This document shows, in pieces, positions 53,232 through 62,924 of a stretch of DNA of 64,000 bases. The notes beneath the pieces were generated by a model that worked only from the letters and a program-made list of their open reading frames with translations, was not told the DNA's origin and searched no databases. Source of the stretch: Marinobacterium sp. LSUCC0821 (lineage in GTDB: Bacteria; Pseudomonadota; Gammaproteobacteria; Pseudomonadales; Balneatricaceae). A program made the position numbers and the translations under genes. Numbering within the stretch: the stretch's first letter is position 1; each line of letters starts with the position of its first letter. Location of the stretch: NCBI RefSeq assembly GCF_012848475.1, contig NZ_CP051666.1, positions 643,501 through 707,500 of the forward strand. Reading direction: 5' to 3'.

Positions 53232-53612
53232 ATGAGTGATTACAAAATTAAAGAGAGTGGACTTGCACGCCTACTTCCCGCCTTTAAGTTCAGTGTGCAA
53301 GGCATTAAACGCGGCCTAAAAGATGAGTCAGCGTTTCGCTTGGAGTTATGGTTACTCCTCGCAGCCGTAATTCTTGCCCCCGTCGTTTCAAAGAGTCTAT
53401 TTGAATGGTTGCTGTTGATAGCTGTAGTGGTACTGATCTTAATTGTTGAGTTGATCAATAGTGCTATTGAGGCTGTGGTTGATCGCATCGGGACAGAGTT
53501 TCATGACCTCTCAGGTGCTGCCAAAGATTATGGCTCAGCTGCGGTGCTCTTCTCATCACTACTTGCAGCGCTTACTTGGCTTACCGTTCTAGCGAAGCAT
53601 CTCCTCTTTTAA
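53232..53612 (+). CDS. dgkA: diacylglycerol kinase
   Basis: 126 aa, three transmembrane helices, with the prokaryotic signature ELINSAIEAVVDRIG (E and N catalytic) and AAKDYGSAAV. Recycles diacylglycerol released by periplasmic glucan or LPS modification into phosphatidic acid. Single gene, divergent from algA. Confidence 0.95.
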   Translation: MSDYKIKESGLARLLPAFKFSVQGIKRGLKDESAFRLELWLLLAAVILAPVVSKSLFEWLLLIAVVVLILIVELINSAIEAVVDRIGTEFHDLSGAAKDYGSAAVLFSSLLAALTWLTVLAKHLLF

Positions 53613-53685
53613 TTAACGATTTCCTGCAAAAGCTTATCTATCTGGGCTATCCTTGAGTTAAACGGTGACTCAAGGATAAAGCGCT

Positions 53686-55260
53686 ATGAGCAACGACAAT
53701 CAGCCTCAAGATTTGCAACTTAAGCTTAGAAACATCACTAAAGAGGATATCGATCAGCTTACCGAACTGATGGATCGCGTTTACGACGACCTCGGTGGCG
53801 CCTGGCCGAAAGAGTCTTTAGCACTTCTAATTAAGCAGTTTCCCGAAGGACAGATCGTCATTGAGGATCGCGGCAAAATAATCGCAGGCGCCCTCTCCGT
53901 TCGTTGTAGCTACAACCGCTTCACCCGTGCTCACACCTACGATGACCTGATCGGAAAACGCGAGACCTTTCAGCACGATAAACAGGGTGATGCACTTTAC
54001 GGATTGGATCTATTTGTCCACCCAGATTACCGAGAATACCGTCTTGGCAGACGTTTATATGACGCTCGAAAAGAGATCTGTATCCAATTGAATTTACGAT
54101 CTATTTTGGCTGGCGGTCGTATCATTAACTACTACAAGCATGCCGAAGAGTTAACCCCCAAGCAGTACATCGAATCGGTGCGTAAACGTGAAGCCTACGA
54201 CCCCATTCTTAGCTTTCAATTCGCCAATGATTTCGAGGTTAAACGCATCCTGCGTAATTACCTGCCAGATGACCAACGCTCGAAAGGATTTGCTACCCTA
54301 CTTGAGTGGATCAACATCGATTTCGAACCTGAAGAGGAGTACCTCTCTGCAGAGAACTTCCGTAAACGCTCAGTGCGCGTTTCGGTCGTACAGTGGCAGA
54401 TGCGTCCGAACCAAACCTTTGAGGATTGGTTGACTCAGGTTGAGTACTTCGTCGACTCGATGGCCGATTACACAGCAGACTTTATCCTCTTCCCTGAATT
54501 CTTTAATGCACCGTTGATGGGATTAGGAAACCAAGAGAATCAGTATGAAGCTATTCGATTCCTGGCTGGCTTTGCCGACAAGACAATTGAAGCGATCTCC
54601 GGTTACGCTGTCGCCTACAACATCAACATCATTGCCGGCAGTATTCCGGAGATGGATGGCGACACGCTCTACAACAACGCCTACCTCTGTCGCCGAGACG
54701 GCAGTGTAGAGGTCCAGCCTAAGCTTCATATCACACCCCACGAACGCAGGGACTGGGTCATTGAAGGGGGTAATTCACTGCAAGCCTTCGATACTGACGC
54801 GGGCCGTGTGGGTATTTTGATCTGCTACGACGTTGAGTTCCCTGAGCTGGGGCGTCTACTGCGCGATGAAGAGATCGATATCCTCTTTGTACCCTTCTGG
54901 ACCGATACTAAAAACGGCTTCCTGCGAGTACAGCGCTGCGCACAGGCCCGCGCCATCGAAAATGAGGTCTATGTGGTGATTGGCGGCAGCGTGGGTAACC
55001 TGCCACAGGTACAAAACGTTGATATCCAATATGCGCAGTCAGCGGTCTACTCACCTAGCGACTTCGCCTTTCCACATGATGCGATTATTGCAGAGAGTAC
55101 GCCGAACACCGAGATGGCTTTGATTGCCGATCTTAATTTAGATCAACTCTATGAGGTACGTGATAAGGGGTCGGTAACCAATGGGAAGGATCGTCGATTG
55201 GATCTCTACTCACTGGTTTTGCGGAAAAAAGCGACGAATGCTTTAAAAGAGAGCGAATAA
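53686..55260 (+). CDS. GNAT N-acetyltransferase/carbon-nitrogen hydrolase fusion
   Basis: 524 aa in two parts. A GNAT domain covers residues 10-200 (LTELMDRVYDD, LDLFVHPDYREYRLGRRLYDAR as acetyl-CoA loop, here quoted in the family's form) and a nitrilase-superfamily amidase 220-515. The amidase triad is E in FPEFFNAP, K in PKLHITPHE and C in LICYDVEFPE. Such fusions are widespread and uncharacterised; substrate unknown. Stand-alone gene. Confidence 0.9.
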   Translation: MSNDNQPQDLQLKLRNITKEDIDQLTELMDRVYDDLGGAWPKESLALLIKQFPEGQIVIEDRGKIIAGALSVRCSYNRFTRAHTYDDLIGKRETFQHDKQGDALYGLDLFVHPDYREYRLGRRLYDARKEICIQLNLRSILAGGRIINYYKHAEELTPKQYIESVRKREAYDPILSFQFANDFEVKRILRNYLPDDQRSKGFATLLEWINIDFEPEEEYLSAENFRKRSVRVSVVQWQMRPNQTFEDWLTQVEYFVDSMADYTADFILFPEFFNAPLMGLGNQENQYEAIRFLAGFADKTIEAISGYAVAYNINIIAGSIPEMDGDTLYNNAYLCRRDGSVEVQPKLHITPHERRDWVIEGGNSLQAFDTDAGRVGILICYDVEFPELGRLLRDEEIDILFVPFWTDTKNGFLRVQRCAQARAIENEVYVVIGGSVGNLPQVQNVDIQYAQSAVYSPSDFAFPHDAIIAESTPNTEMALIADLNLDQLYEVRDKGSVTNGKDRRLDLYSLVLRKKATNALKESE

Positions 55261-55264
55261 TCGA

Positions 55265-55418
55265 ATCGCTTCGCCTTGATGGCTAGCTTCTATTACGGTT
55301 AATTTCGCTTCGCCCTTAGGGCTAGCTCCTACGCCCATTAATTTTGTAGGAGCTAGCCCAGCGGGCGAAGCGATGAATAAACCAACCTTTAGGAGCTAGC
55401 TCGTAGAGCGAAGCGATA
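55265..55418. repeat. REP-like inverted repeat cluster
   Basis: Three alternating copies of TCGCTTCGCC-N-GGGCTAGCTCCTAC-type sequence and its reverse complement (AGGAGCTAGC...GCGAAGCGA), in the gap between two convergent genes. The same family occurs at 62801-62911. Its GC-rich palindromic make-up suits a bacterial interspersed mosaic element. Confidence 0.8.
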
Positions 55419-55435
55419 AAAATTCGGTAAAAAAT

Positions 55436-56605
55436 CTATTTAGCCGTCAACACACCCTCAGGCAACTTAACCCCAGCCCAGCCACTCTCCATGAAGTTGC
55501 GAATATTGCCGTGATCGCTCCCCTCAGGATTACCTAGCACGTCATTGCGATAGTAAGCACCGAAACAGGCCAAGGTCTCTGCTTCTGATAGCCCCTGCAG
55601 CTTTGCAAAGGAGAGCAACTTAGCTGATCCCTGATTCTGCTCTGCACTGTTCTCTAGTGCACCATTTCTAAACGCTGAAGGCGTATGGGTGTAGTTCGCT
55701 TCAATAACTGCCATCACATCGGCAAACTCGACGCTCTCTGGGTTCGTTTTAATCTGATTTAGGAGTGCATCCATCTGCATATCAACTTCTACCTTATCTC
55801 TGTAGTGGTACCAAATTTGTTCTAACTGATCGATCATATCGATCGCTACGGCTAGCCAGTGCGCAAGTTTACCCTCATCCATCGCCTGAAGACGAGGAAT
55901 CTGCTTAAACTCACTCAATGTAAAACCACAGTCGCGCGCAAGCACTGCATAGTCAAACCAAGGGTTGCCAAGACCTGCATACTCCCAATCGAGTATGGTT
56001 AACCTGTCTGAGTCACTCCAACAGAGATTACCCCTGTGAAGATCGTGATGAACAAGAGAGGCTTCAACCTCCGGGAGGCTTGCTAAGAGAGCAATGCAAC
56101 TATCTATCGCTTGTTGCGAGCCGGTTTCCGGCAGTTTCGACCGGTATTTGGTGAAGATCTCATCATAATCAAACAATGGCGCGCCTGTTATAGACTGCAT
56201 CTCAATGACAGCTTTAAGAAGCGCCAGCTTCTTTGATTCACATAGCTGCTCGTGACTCAGACTCCTGCCGGCATCCTCCATCACAACAACACCCAGATCC
56301 GGCAGGTTAACGCTTACTTGTGGTGACCAATCCAACGCTTCGATTAGCGACAAAACCACCTTTTCACGAGCAGGATCTACACCAGGAGCTCGGTGTGAAT
56401 CCGGCTCGACGCGAATCACGTATTCACAGTCATCAATCACAGTCTTAAAGAGCAGATGGCGAGTCGCCCCCGCTTCGAATGCTCTGATTTGTGTAGATTC
56501 GGAAAATAAATTTGATATCAGCGCAATATAGCCACTTTCGCCAATGACAGGCTGTAACTGACTCAGTATCATCTCGTATTCGTCTATAGGCCTTAAATTA
56601 GGCAC
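55436..56605 (-). CDS. choline/thiamine kinase-like phosphotransferase
   Basis: 389 aa aminoglycoside-phosphotransferase/choline kinase fold. Brenner-type catalytic loop LVHHDLHRGNLCW (Asp and Asn), then LTILDWEYAGLGNPWFD with the metal Asp. The start is GTG at 56605 or, as likely, ATG at 56572. Longer than ThiK (about 274 aa). Divergent from thiB with only 20-53 bp, so a thiamine or choline substrate is suggested by context but not shown. Confidence 0.82.
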   Translation of the reverse strand: MPNLRPIDEYEMILSQLQPVIGESGYIALISNLFSESTQIRAFEAGATRHLLFKTVIDDCEYVIRVEPDSHRAPGVDPAREKVVLSLIEALDWSPQVSVNLPDLGVVVMEDAGRSLSHEQLCESKKLALLKAVIEMQSITGAPLFDYDEIFTKYRSKLPETGSQQAIDSCIALLASLPEVEASLVHHDLHRGNLCWSDSDRLTILDWEYAGLGNPWFDYAVLARDCGFTLSEFKQIPRLQAMDEGKLAHWLAVAIDMIDQLEQIWYHYRDKVEVDMQMDALLNQIKTNPESVEFADVMAVIEANYTHTPSAFRNGALENSAEQNQGSAKLLSFAKLQGLSEAETLACFGAYYRNDVLGNPEGSDHGNIRNFMESGWAGVKLPEGVLTAK

Positions 56606-56625
56606 TACATTAAAGGAGTTTAGGA

Positions 56626-57627
56626 ATGGATTCAGCTTTTCTTCGTCAATCTCTACTTTCTATTGCAATCGGCACAATTGCTTCACAGGCGATCGCAGCA
56701 GAAAAACCAACACTTACCGTATACACCTACGATAGTTTCGTCTCTGAATGGGGCCCGGGCCCACAGCTAAAAAGCGCATTCGAAGCGAACTGTGGCTGTG
56801 AATTGGAATTTGTAGCAGTCGAAGATGGTGTAAGCATCCTAAACCGCGCCCGCATTGAAGGAGAGAACACCAAAGCTGATGTTCTACTCGGCTTAGATAA
56901 TGGCCTGATTGAAGAGACTGCGTCGCTTGGCCTTGTTCAACAGCACTCTGTCGATAACGCACAGCTTACAGCTGACCTAGGCTGGGATAACACGCAATTC
57001 CTACCCTTCGACTACGGCTACTTTGCATTCGTATATGACAGCAAAAAGGTTACAACGCCGGCTAAGTCGCTTGATGAACTGATCAAATCAGATGCTAAGG
57101 TTGTCTACCAAGATCCGCGCACATCAACGCCTGGTCAAGGACTGATGACCTGGCTAAACAAGGTGTATGGCGATAAAACCACCGATGCATGGACTCAATT
57201 GAACAGTCACACAGTGACTGTAACTAAGGGGTGGTGGGAAGCATACAGCCTATTCCTAGAGGGTGGTGCTGATTATGTACTGAGCTACACCACTTCTCCT
57301 GCCTACCACATCGTTGCAGAAGAGAACGACCAGTACAAAGCAGCCGAATTTAGTGAGGGACATGTTGCACAAGTAGAAGTTGCAGCAATCAGCAGCTACT
57401 CAGATCAAGTAGCGTTAGCCAATCAGTTCCTAGCTTTCCTAGTAAGCAAAGAGGCCCAAGCGATTCTTCCTGTTACAAACTGGATGCTACCGGTGATCGA
57501 CGGTGTTGAACTTCCGGCTGCATTCTCAACGCTAGTAACACCAAAACAGATTACCGCTTCACCAAGCGAAATCGCTTCAGCTCGCGCATCGTGGATTCGT
57601 GACTGGCGCAACGCGACGGCTAACTAA
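56626..57627 (+). CDS. thiB: thiamine ABC transporter periplasmic binding protein
   Basis: 333 aa with a signal peptide (ending SQAIAAEK about residue 25). TLTVYTYDSFVSEWGPGP and EDGVSILNRARIEG are diagnostic for ThiB, with the thiamine-stacking residues later (GLDNGLIEE, STPGQGLMTWL). AAAGGAG ribosome binding site. No THI-box (TPP riboswitch) is visible in the short gap upstream. Confidence 0.94.
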   Translation: MDSAFLRQSLLSIAIGTIASQAIAAEKPTLTVYTYDSFVSEWGPGPQLKSAFEANCGCELEFVAVEDGVSILNRARIEGENTKADVLLGLDNGLIEETASLGLVQQHSVDNAQLTADLGWDNTQFLPFDYGYFAFVYDSKKVTTPAKSLDELIKSDAKVVYQDPRTSTPGQGLMTWLNKVYGDKTTDAWTQLNSHTVTVTKGWWEAYSLFLEGGADYVLSYTTSPAYHIVAEENDQYKAAEFSEGHVAQVEVAAISSYSDQVALANQFLAFLVSKEAQAILPVTNWMLPVIDGVELPAAFSTLVTPKQITASPSEIASARASWIRDWRNATAN

Positions 57628-57630
57628 CCT

Positions 57631-59199
57631 GTGACGCTGCTACGCAACACCAGATCTATGCCAAGCTTGGCAGCTGGTGTTGCGTATTTTGTAACATTTG
57701 CAGTTACATTCACTGCATTCTGGGGTTTAACAAGTTATCAAGGTAGCGCATTAAGCATTGCACTCCTGCAGGATAACTACCTACAGCAGATTCTTAAGTT
57801 CACTCTATATCAGGCTTTAATAAGTACGCTACTGTCGCTACTGCTAGCCGTTCCCGTAGCTCGCGCACTGCATCGTGCATCTCCCTGGGGAAAGTCGCTA
57901 TTTTTAAAACTTTCACTGCTGGCATTTGTGATGCCTTCACTGGTTTTAGTGAGCGGTATCGTCAATCTACTTGGACCGCAGAGTAATTTCAGCAAGGCGC
58001 TTGATGGTTGGAATCTATTTGGCCTCAGCGGTATTTTGATAGCGCACGTCTATCTCAATTTCCCCTTTGCTGTGCGAGTACTCTATGGGGCTTTTCAGGC
58101 GATACCCGAAAGCCGCGAGCAGCTCGCTGATCAGCTGAAACTTAGCACCTTGCAACGCATTCAACATATTGAACTCCCCGCCATAAGGGCGCAGCTCTGG
58201 ACCCTTGCAGGGCTGATTGGCATTCTCTGTTTTAATAGCTTTGCTATAGTACTAACACTCGGTGGCGGGCCTAAAGCGACTACTCTTGAACTGGCTATCT
58301 ATCAGGCCCTTAAATATGATTTCAATCTCTCTGAGGCGCTAACCCTTGCTTGGCTTCAATTCGCCATCGCTGGCTCTCTATTCCTTCTGCTGAGCTACAG
58401 CGCTAAGGTCAATTGGCTTGGGGCTGAGCGTGGGACACAATCACAGAGAACAGAGCGTGGTTCCATTAGATATCTGCAATTGGCTATCTATGTTGCAGCC
58501 TGGGTTTATCTACTTTTTCCAATTTTGGCGCTAGTCAGCAAAATTTCAGTCAATCTACTTATCAATTACCCCTACAGTTCGATGTTTAGGGCGCTTAGTG
58601 AAACGCTTATCATTGCTACTTCAGCCGCACTTCTCGCGCTTTTATTGTCGTTACTGTTACTGAATCCAATCCGTAAAGCAGCCATTCGCCAGCAGAAATT
58701 AACGGAGGCCATTTGGAGCTGGCTGGCTAGCCACTCCCTTGTCGCCCCAGCGATCGTGATCTCTACCGGCACCTACATATTGCTAATTAGCCAAGGCCTG
58801 TTAGAGGCTTTCAGCTATTTCTACCTCATAGTTCTCAATGCCATGGTGCTGCTGCCATTTTTATTGAATCAGTTAAAACCTCACCTGCTGCAATTTGATC
58901 TGCAGTACTACGCTTTGATAGAGAATTTGAAGCTGCCACTTTTTGAGCGTTTAAAGGTTACCGCCATTCATATTCACAAACCGCTGATTGCAACGGCAAG
59001 CTTTGCACTGTTGCTAGCCTTGGGGGATGTAGCCATATTTGCGATATTTGGCTCATACCAGCATCCAACCCTACCCTGGCTGATATACACCTTTGCTGGT
59101 ACCTATCGACTGGCGGAAGCGGCACTCACTTCACTCATTCTGCTAGCGCTCTGTTTTGTACTTTTGCGCTTAATGGAGCACTATCAACGCCATGACTAA
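57631..59199 (+). CDS. thiP: thiamine ABC transporter permease
   Basis: 522 aa fused double permease with about twelve helices, two binding-protein-dependent transport loops (EAA-like segments near 180 and 450). GTG start 3 bp after thiB. It overlaps thiQ by 8 bp. Confidence 0.93.
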   Translation: MTLLRNTRSMPSLAAGVAYFVTFAVTFTAFWGLTSYQGSALSIALLQDNYLQQILKFTLYQALISTLLSLLLAVPVARALHRASPWGKSLFLKLSLLAFVMPSLVLVSGIVNLLGPQSNFSKALDGWNLFGLSGILIAHVYLNFPFAVRVLYGAFQAIPESREQLADQLKLSTLQRIQHIELPAIRAQLWTLAGLIGILCFNSFAIVLTLGGGPKATTLELAIYQALKYDFNLSEALTLAWLQFAIAGSLFLLLSYSAKVNWLGAERGTQSQRTERGSIRYLQLAIYVAAWVYLLFPILALVSKISVNLLINYPYSSMFRALSETLIIATSAALLALLLSLLLLNPIRKAAIRQQKLTEAIWSWLASHSLVAPAIVISTGTYILLISQGLLEAFSYFYLIVLNAMVLLPFLLNQLKPHLLQFDLQYYALIENLKLPLFERLKVTAIHIHKPLIATASFALLLALGDVAIFAIFGSYQHPTLPWLIYTFAGTYRLAEAALTSLILLALCFVLLRLMEHYQRHD

Positions 59200-59803
59200 A
59201 GATATCGGCCTTAGCGTAACAAGCCTTGCAGTCGTCTACCCAGATTGGCGCTACACCTACAATCTAGAGATTGAGGCTGGGACACGGGTAGCACTTCTAG
59301 GTGAAAGTGGGATTGGCAAAACAACCCTATTACTGGCACTTGCTGGCTTTGCCCCTATCGAGTCCGGCCAGATCACTTGGCATAAAAAGGACATTACCCA
59401 GAGTCCGGCTAATCAGCGCCCTATCGCCATGTTATTTCAGGCGGATAACCTATTTGAACACCTCAGTGTGCGCAGCAATCTATTGCTAGGCCAATCACCA
59501 ACGCTTGATCAACAAAGAGTTATCGACGGCGCTGCACGTCTAGGAATCGATAAACAACTGGATAAAATGCCGGCACAGCTATCAGGCGGACAACGTCAAC
59601 GGGTGGCGATATTACGTACGATGCTACGCGATGAGCCACTGGTAATTTTAGATGAACCCTTCACAGGTTTAGATGAGACTACCAAGGAGCGCACCCTGGC
59701 TTGGATCGATGAGCAGTTAACTCAGGATAATAAGACCCTGCTGATGGTCACCCACCAGCAGACTGATGCAACCGGACTGAATGCCCGAATTGCATCGATT
59801 TAA
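59192..59803 (+). CDS. thiQ: thiamine ABC transporter ATP-binding protein
   Basis: 203 aa, compact ABC subunit. Walker A GESGIGKTTLL, signature QLSGGQRQRVAILR, Walker B LVILDEPFTGLD, H-loop MVTHQQ. Short length matches ThiQ. Last gene of thiBPQ. Confidence 0.93.
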   Translation: MTKDIGLSVTSLAVVYPDWRYTYNLEIEAGTRVALLGESGIGKTTLLLALAGFAPIESGQITWHKKDITQSPANQRPIAMLFQADNLFEHLSVRSNLLLGQSPTLDQQRVIDGAARLGIDKQLDKMPAQLSGGQRQRVAILRTMLRDEPLVILDEPFTGLDETTKERTLAWIDEQLTQDNKTLLMVTHQQTDATGLNARIASI

Positions 59804-59815
59804 TGGGATTACTGT

Positions 59816-60799
59816 TTACGGAATCAGGATTGTCGAACCCGTAGTTTTACGTGACTCAAGATCCGTATGTGCTTTAGAGACATCAGCTAATGGATAGCGC
59901 TGATTTATTTCGATCTTAACCTGTCCAGAAGTGACCCGAGCGAATAGATCCTTAGCCATCTCCTCAAGCATTGGACGATCATGTACATAGGTCATTAACG
60001 TTGGACGAGTCACTTTAAGCGACCCTTTAGCAGCCAACATACCCACCTCAAATGCAGGCACAGCACCTGTCGCATTACCAAAGGTCACCATAGTACCGCG
60101 TGGAGCCAAACAGTCTAACGACCCCATAAAGGTATCTTTACCAATTGAGTCATAGACAACGTTAACACCATTACCGTTGGTCAATTCACGAGTTCTGGCA
60201 ACAAAATCTTCAGATGTGTAGATGATGGTCTCATCACAGCCATAGGATTTAGCAAGCTCCGCTTTCTCTGCACTACCAACCGTACCAATAACACGAGCTC
60301 CTAGGGCTTTTAACCACTGCACAGCAATAAGGCCAACACCACCAGCAGCAGCATGGAGAAGCACCGTATCACCTGCTTTCACAGTGTAACTGTCATTCAG
60401 AAGATACTGCACGGTTAGGCCCTGGAGCATCATGGCAGCCCCTTGCTCAAAGCTGATACTGTCCGGCAACACAACCAGAGTATCTTGTGGCATAACGCGT
60501 TTTACCGCGTAGGCGCCGATCGGCTGACCTGCATAGGCAACACGGTCACCCACTTTTACATAGGTCACATCACTGCCAATCGCCTCAACAACACCAGCTC
60601 CCTCCATACCGAGTTTGCCTGGCATCTCTTGTGGGTATAGGCCCGTTCTAAAATAGACATCGATGTAGTTAAGACCAACTGCTTCATGGCGAACCAATAC
60701 ATCGTTAGCACCTAGGGCGGGTAACTCAACGTCCACCAGTTTCATCTCTTCGGGGTCACCGTTTTGCTGTATGCGAATCGCTTTAGTTATTTCACCCAT
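59816..60799 (-). CDS. qorA: NADPH:quinone oxidoreductase
   Basis: 327 aa zinc-free medium-chain reductase: VGLNYIDVYFRTGLYP, GMEGAGVVEAIG, nucleotide motif LLHAAAGGVGLIAVQWLK and the C-terminal HTDLESRKTTGSTILIP, all QorA-like. Reduces quinones with NADPH. GGAGTTAAGCA site. Convergent with thiQ (12 bp). Confidence 0.94.
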   Translation of the reverse strand: MGEITKAIRIQQNGDPEEMKLVDVELPALGANDVLVRHEAVGLNYIDVYFRTGLYPQEMPGKLGMEGAGVVEAIGSDVTYVKVGDRVAYAGQPIGAYAVKRVMPQDTLVVLPDSISFEQGAAMMLQGLTVQYLLNDSYTVKAGDTVLLHAAAGGVGLIAVQWLKALGARVIGTVGSAEKAELAKSYGCDETIIYTSEDFVARTRELTNGNGVNVVYDSIGKDTFMGSLDCLAPRGTMVTFGNATGAVPAFEVGMLAAKGSLKVTRPTLMTYVHDRPMLEEMAKDLFARVTSGQVKIEINQRYPLADVSKAHTDLESRKTTGSTILIP

Positions 60800-60821
60800 T
60801 GCTTAACTCCATTTATCTCTA

Positions 60822-61616
60822 TTATTCACACTCGTATGTAAACGAGGCCCAATCACTGTACCAATCTCGTCCCTCACCACGAGGAGATTCGCTCCCCTTG
60901 GCAATGCGGACAGTATTCATCAAAAACGCGCCCTCAATAGCGTCAAAGGTCACTAGGCCTTCACTATTAGTGCGTAACTCATCACTCTCTTTAGAATCTT
61001 TACGGAAGCGTCTCACTAGCAGCCCTTCCACAGGTTCACCCTGCCACAGTACCTTAAAGCTTGGTTGGCTCGCACACTGGGTGATTCCACGTTGCGGGAT
61101 AATCTCTAGGCGTTGCCCCATCGGTTCTGAAAGCCAATTAGGTTCTGCGGCCCCTGCAGTTCCTGCAAGGGTTTTAGCGTGGCGATAGTAAGTCTCAGTC
61201 GCCCCATCCATACTGGTGCCTGTTGTTTTGTACCAACTAAGCGCGGACTCTAAACCCTCGGCACGCAGATAGGTCACAAACTTTACCGTATCATCAAATT
61301 TAATATGGAACGCTGTGCTCTCATAGCCAACCATTCGATAACCAGAAGCGTCCAAGCTGTACCGCAGCGCTGGTTTATCACCAGTCATCGCTTTAATAGG
61401 AACCAAACCCCTCTCATCTAACGTATGGTAACTGACGGCTTCATGTTCCAAGTAGGGGTAACTGCGGCCATTAAAAAGCTGGCCAATCTTAATATGCACA
61501 TCAATGCTGTTATCCGGCGCTGTGATGAAAGGGTCGGACTCCAGCCAAAATTCATGAGCGCTGGCATTTAAGCTGAAACTCATTAGTATCAGTGCTGTTG
61601 GTAAAATTCTTTTCAA
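60822..61616 (-). CDS. DUF4198 periplasmic protein (nickel/cobalt-associated)
   Basis: About 264 aa. The start is taken as TTG at 61616 (MKRILPTALILMSFSLNASA gives a clean signal peptide with AAGGCAG upstream); a GTG at 61646 would overlap the divergent start. The mature protein begins HEFW, the DUF4198 hallmark, and continues with FNGRSYPYLE and later beta-rich segments. DUF4198 proteins accompany nickel/cobalt import genes. Divergent from the HupE-like gene, suggesting a joint metal function. Confidence 0.82.
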   Translation of the reverse strand: MKRILPTALILMSFSLNASAHEFWLESDPFITAPDNSIDVHIKIGQLFNGRSYPYLEHEAVSYHTLDERGLVPIKAMTGDKPALRYSLDASGYRMVGYESTAFHIKFDDTVKFVTYLRAEGLESALSWYKTTGTSMDGATETYYRHAKTLAGTAGAAEPNWLSEPMGQRLEIIPQRGITQCASQPSFKVLWQGEPVEGLLVRRFRKDSKESDELRTNSEGLVTFDAIEGAFLMNTVRIAKGSESPRGEGRDWYSDWASFTYECE

Positions 61617-61638
61617 TTCAACTGCCTTGGAATTATCG

Positions 61639-62781
61639 ATGAACACTAAAATCTATCTTCAAACTATCTACCGACTGTTTTTACTGATCGTTTTCACGAC
61701 TCTTTCAGTCAATGTAACAGCTCATGAAGTTACACCAACCATCATTGAGATTGAAGCGGTTTCAAGTCATCAGATAACACTCAAGATCGATACCAACCTC
61801 GAAGCACTGATGACAGAAATAGGCGCGGATCATACAAATACTGATGATGCGCCCCAAGCTGAAGAATATAACGCATTACGCTCGCTTACGGATCAGCAGC
61901 TTGCTGAAAAAGCTACGCCATTTATTAACGCATTTATCGAAAAAATCACGCTTTTAGGCGAAGGAGATCAACGGGTATCGCTTTCACCTTCACAGGTTGA
62001 TCTCTCCATCAAACCACAATCAGACTTAGAAATAGCTCGTGAGTCACTCATTAGTTACACACTAGATACCGACGTTGAGCTTGCAACACCACTCACCTTT
62101 AGCTGGCCTTCACAATTTGGCGACAGCGTTGTGCGTGTTATCCATAAGGGGGAAGCTGCCGGGGCGCTATGGGTAAAAGCAGGAACAAGTTCCGATCCAT
62201 TTGAGTTAAACGCAGTAACGCTTAAACAGAGTCTGTTTGACTATGTAGTGATCGGATTCGAACACATCTTGCCCCTTGGGCTTGATCATATTCTTTTTGT
62301 ACTGGGCATCTATCTGCTAAGCCAGCGATTAAAAGATCTGTTGTGGCAGGTGACGGCCTTCACAGCAGCCCACACCCTCACTTTGGGACTAGCCATTTTG
62401 GGATACGTAAGCGTCTCACCATCAATCGTTGAGCCGCTTATTGCCCTCTCTATCTGCTATGTGGCGATAGAGAACCTCTTCCATAAACAGATATCGACAT
62501 CACGCGTGGTATTGGTGTTTGCCTTTGGCCTCTTACATGGCCTTGGATTTGCCGGCGTATTGAGTGAAATAGGACTCAATCAAGATGCATTTATCCCAAG
62601 CTTGATCGCCTTCAACGTGGGTGTAGAGCTAGGACAGCTAGCAGTAATCACCCTAGCTTACATCCTTGCAGGATACTGGTTTGGGGAGAAGCCTTACTGG
62701 AATAAGCTAATTCGAGTACCGGTTAGTCTGTTGATAGCACTTACCGGTGCGTTTTGGGTAGTTGAGCGGGTGTTTTATTAA
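61639..62781 (+). CDS. HupE/UreJ family protein
   Basis: 380 aa from the ATG at 61639. Signal peptide (about 1-32), an N-terminal periplasmic domain (33-190), then a C-terminal HupE/UreJ_2 membrane domain with the histidine-rich FEHILPLGLDHILFVLGIYLL, split here as FEHIL and GLDHILFVLG, and AAHTLTLGLA and GLLHGLGFAG. Proposed nickel or cobalt permease in the family. Confidence 0.87.
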   Translation: MNTKIYLQTIYRLFLLIVFTTLSVNVTAHEVTPTIIEIEAVSSHQITLKIDTNLEALMTEIGADHTNTDDAPQAEEYNALRSLTDQQLAEKATPFINAFIEKITLLGEGDQRVSLSPSQVDLSIKPQSDLEIARESLISYTLDTDVELATPLTFSWPSQFGDSVVRVIHKGEAAGALWVKAGTSSDPFELNAVTLKQSLFDYVVIGFEHILPLGLDHILFVLGIYLLSQRLKDLLWQVTAFTAAHTLTLGLAILGYVSVSPSIVEPLIALSICYVAIENLFHKQISTSRVVLVFAFGLLHGLGFAGVLSEIGLNQDAFIPSLIAFNVGVELGQLAVITLAYILAGYWFGEKPYWNKLIRVPVSLLIALTGAFWVVERVFY

Positions 62782-62800
62782 GGTATTGCGGTGGTAATTA

Positions 62801-62911
62801 GATCGCTTCGCCCTGCGGGCTAGCTCCTACGGCCCTGGAGCAATTGTAGGAACTAGCCCGGAGGGAGAAGCGAAAAATCGAATAAGCAGCTAGCCCATAG
62901 GGCGAAGCGAT
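62801..62911. repeat. second REP-like cluster
   Basis: TCGCTTCGCCC...GGGCTAGCTCCTAC followed by its inverted counterpart (GGAACTAGCCC...GAAGCG) and a third half (CTAGCCC...GGCGAAGCGA). Same family as 55265-55418, again in a convergent gene gap. Confidence 0.8.
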
Positions 62912-62924
62912 AGGTAAATATTCC

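Noticed and set aside
56572-56626. TPP riboswitch upstream of thiB
   Set aside because: The gap is too short and no CTGAGA-type THI-box elements are present.
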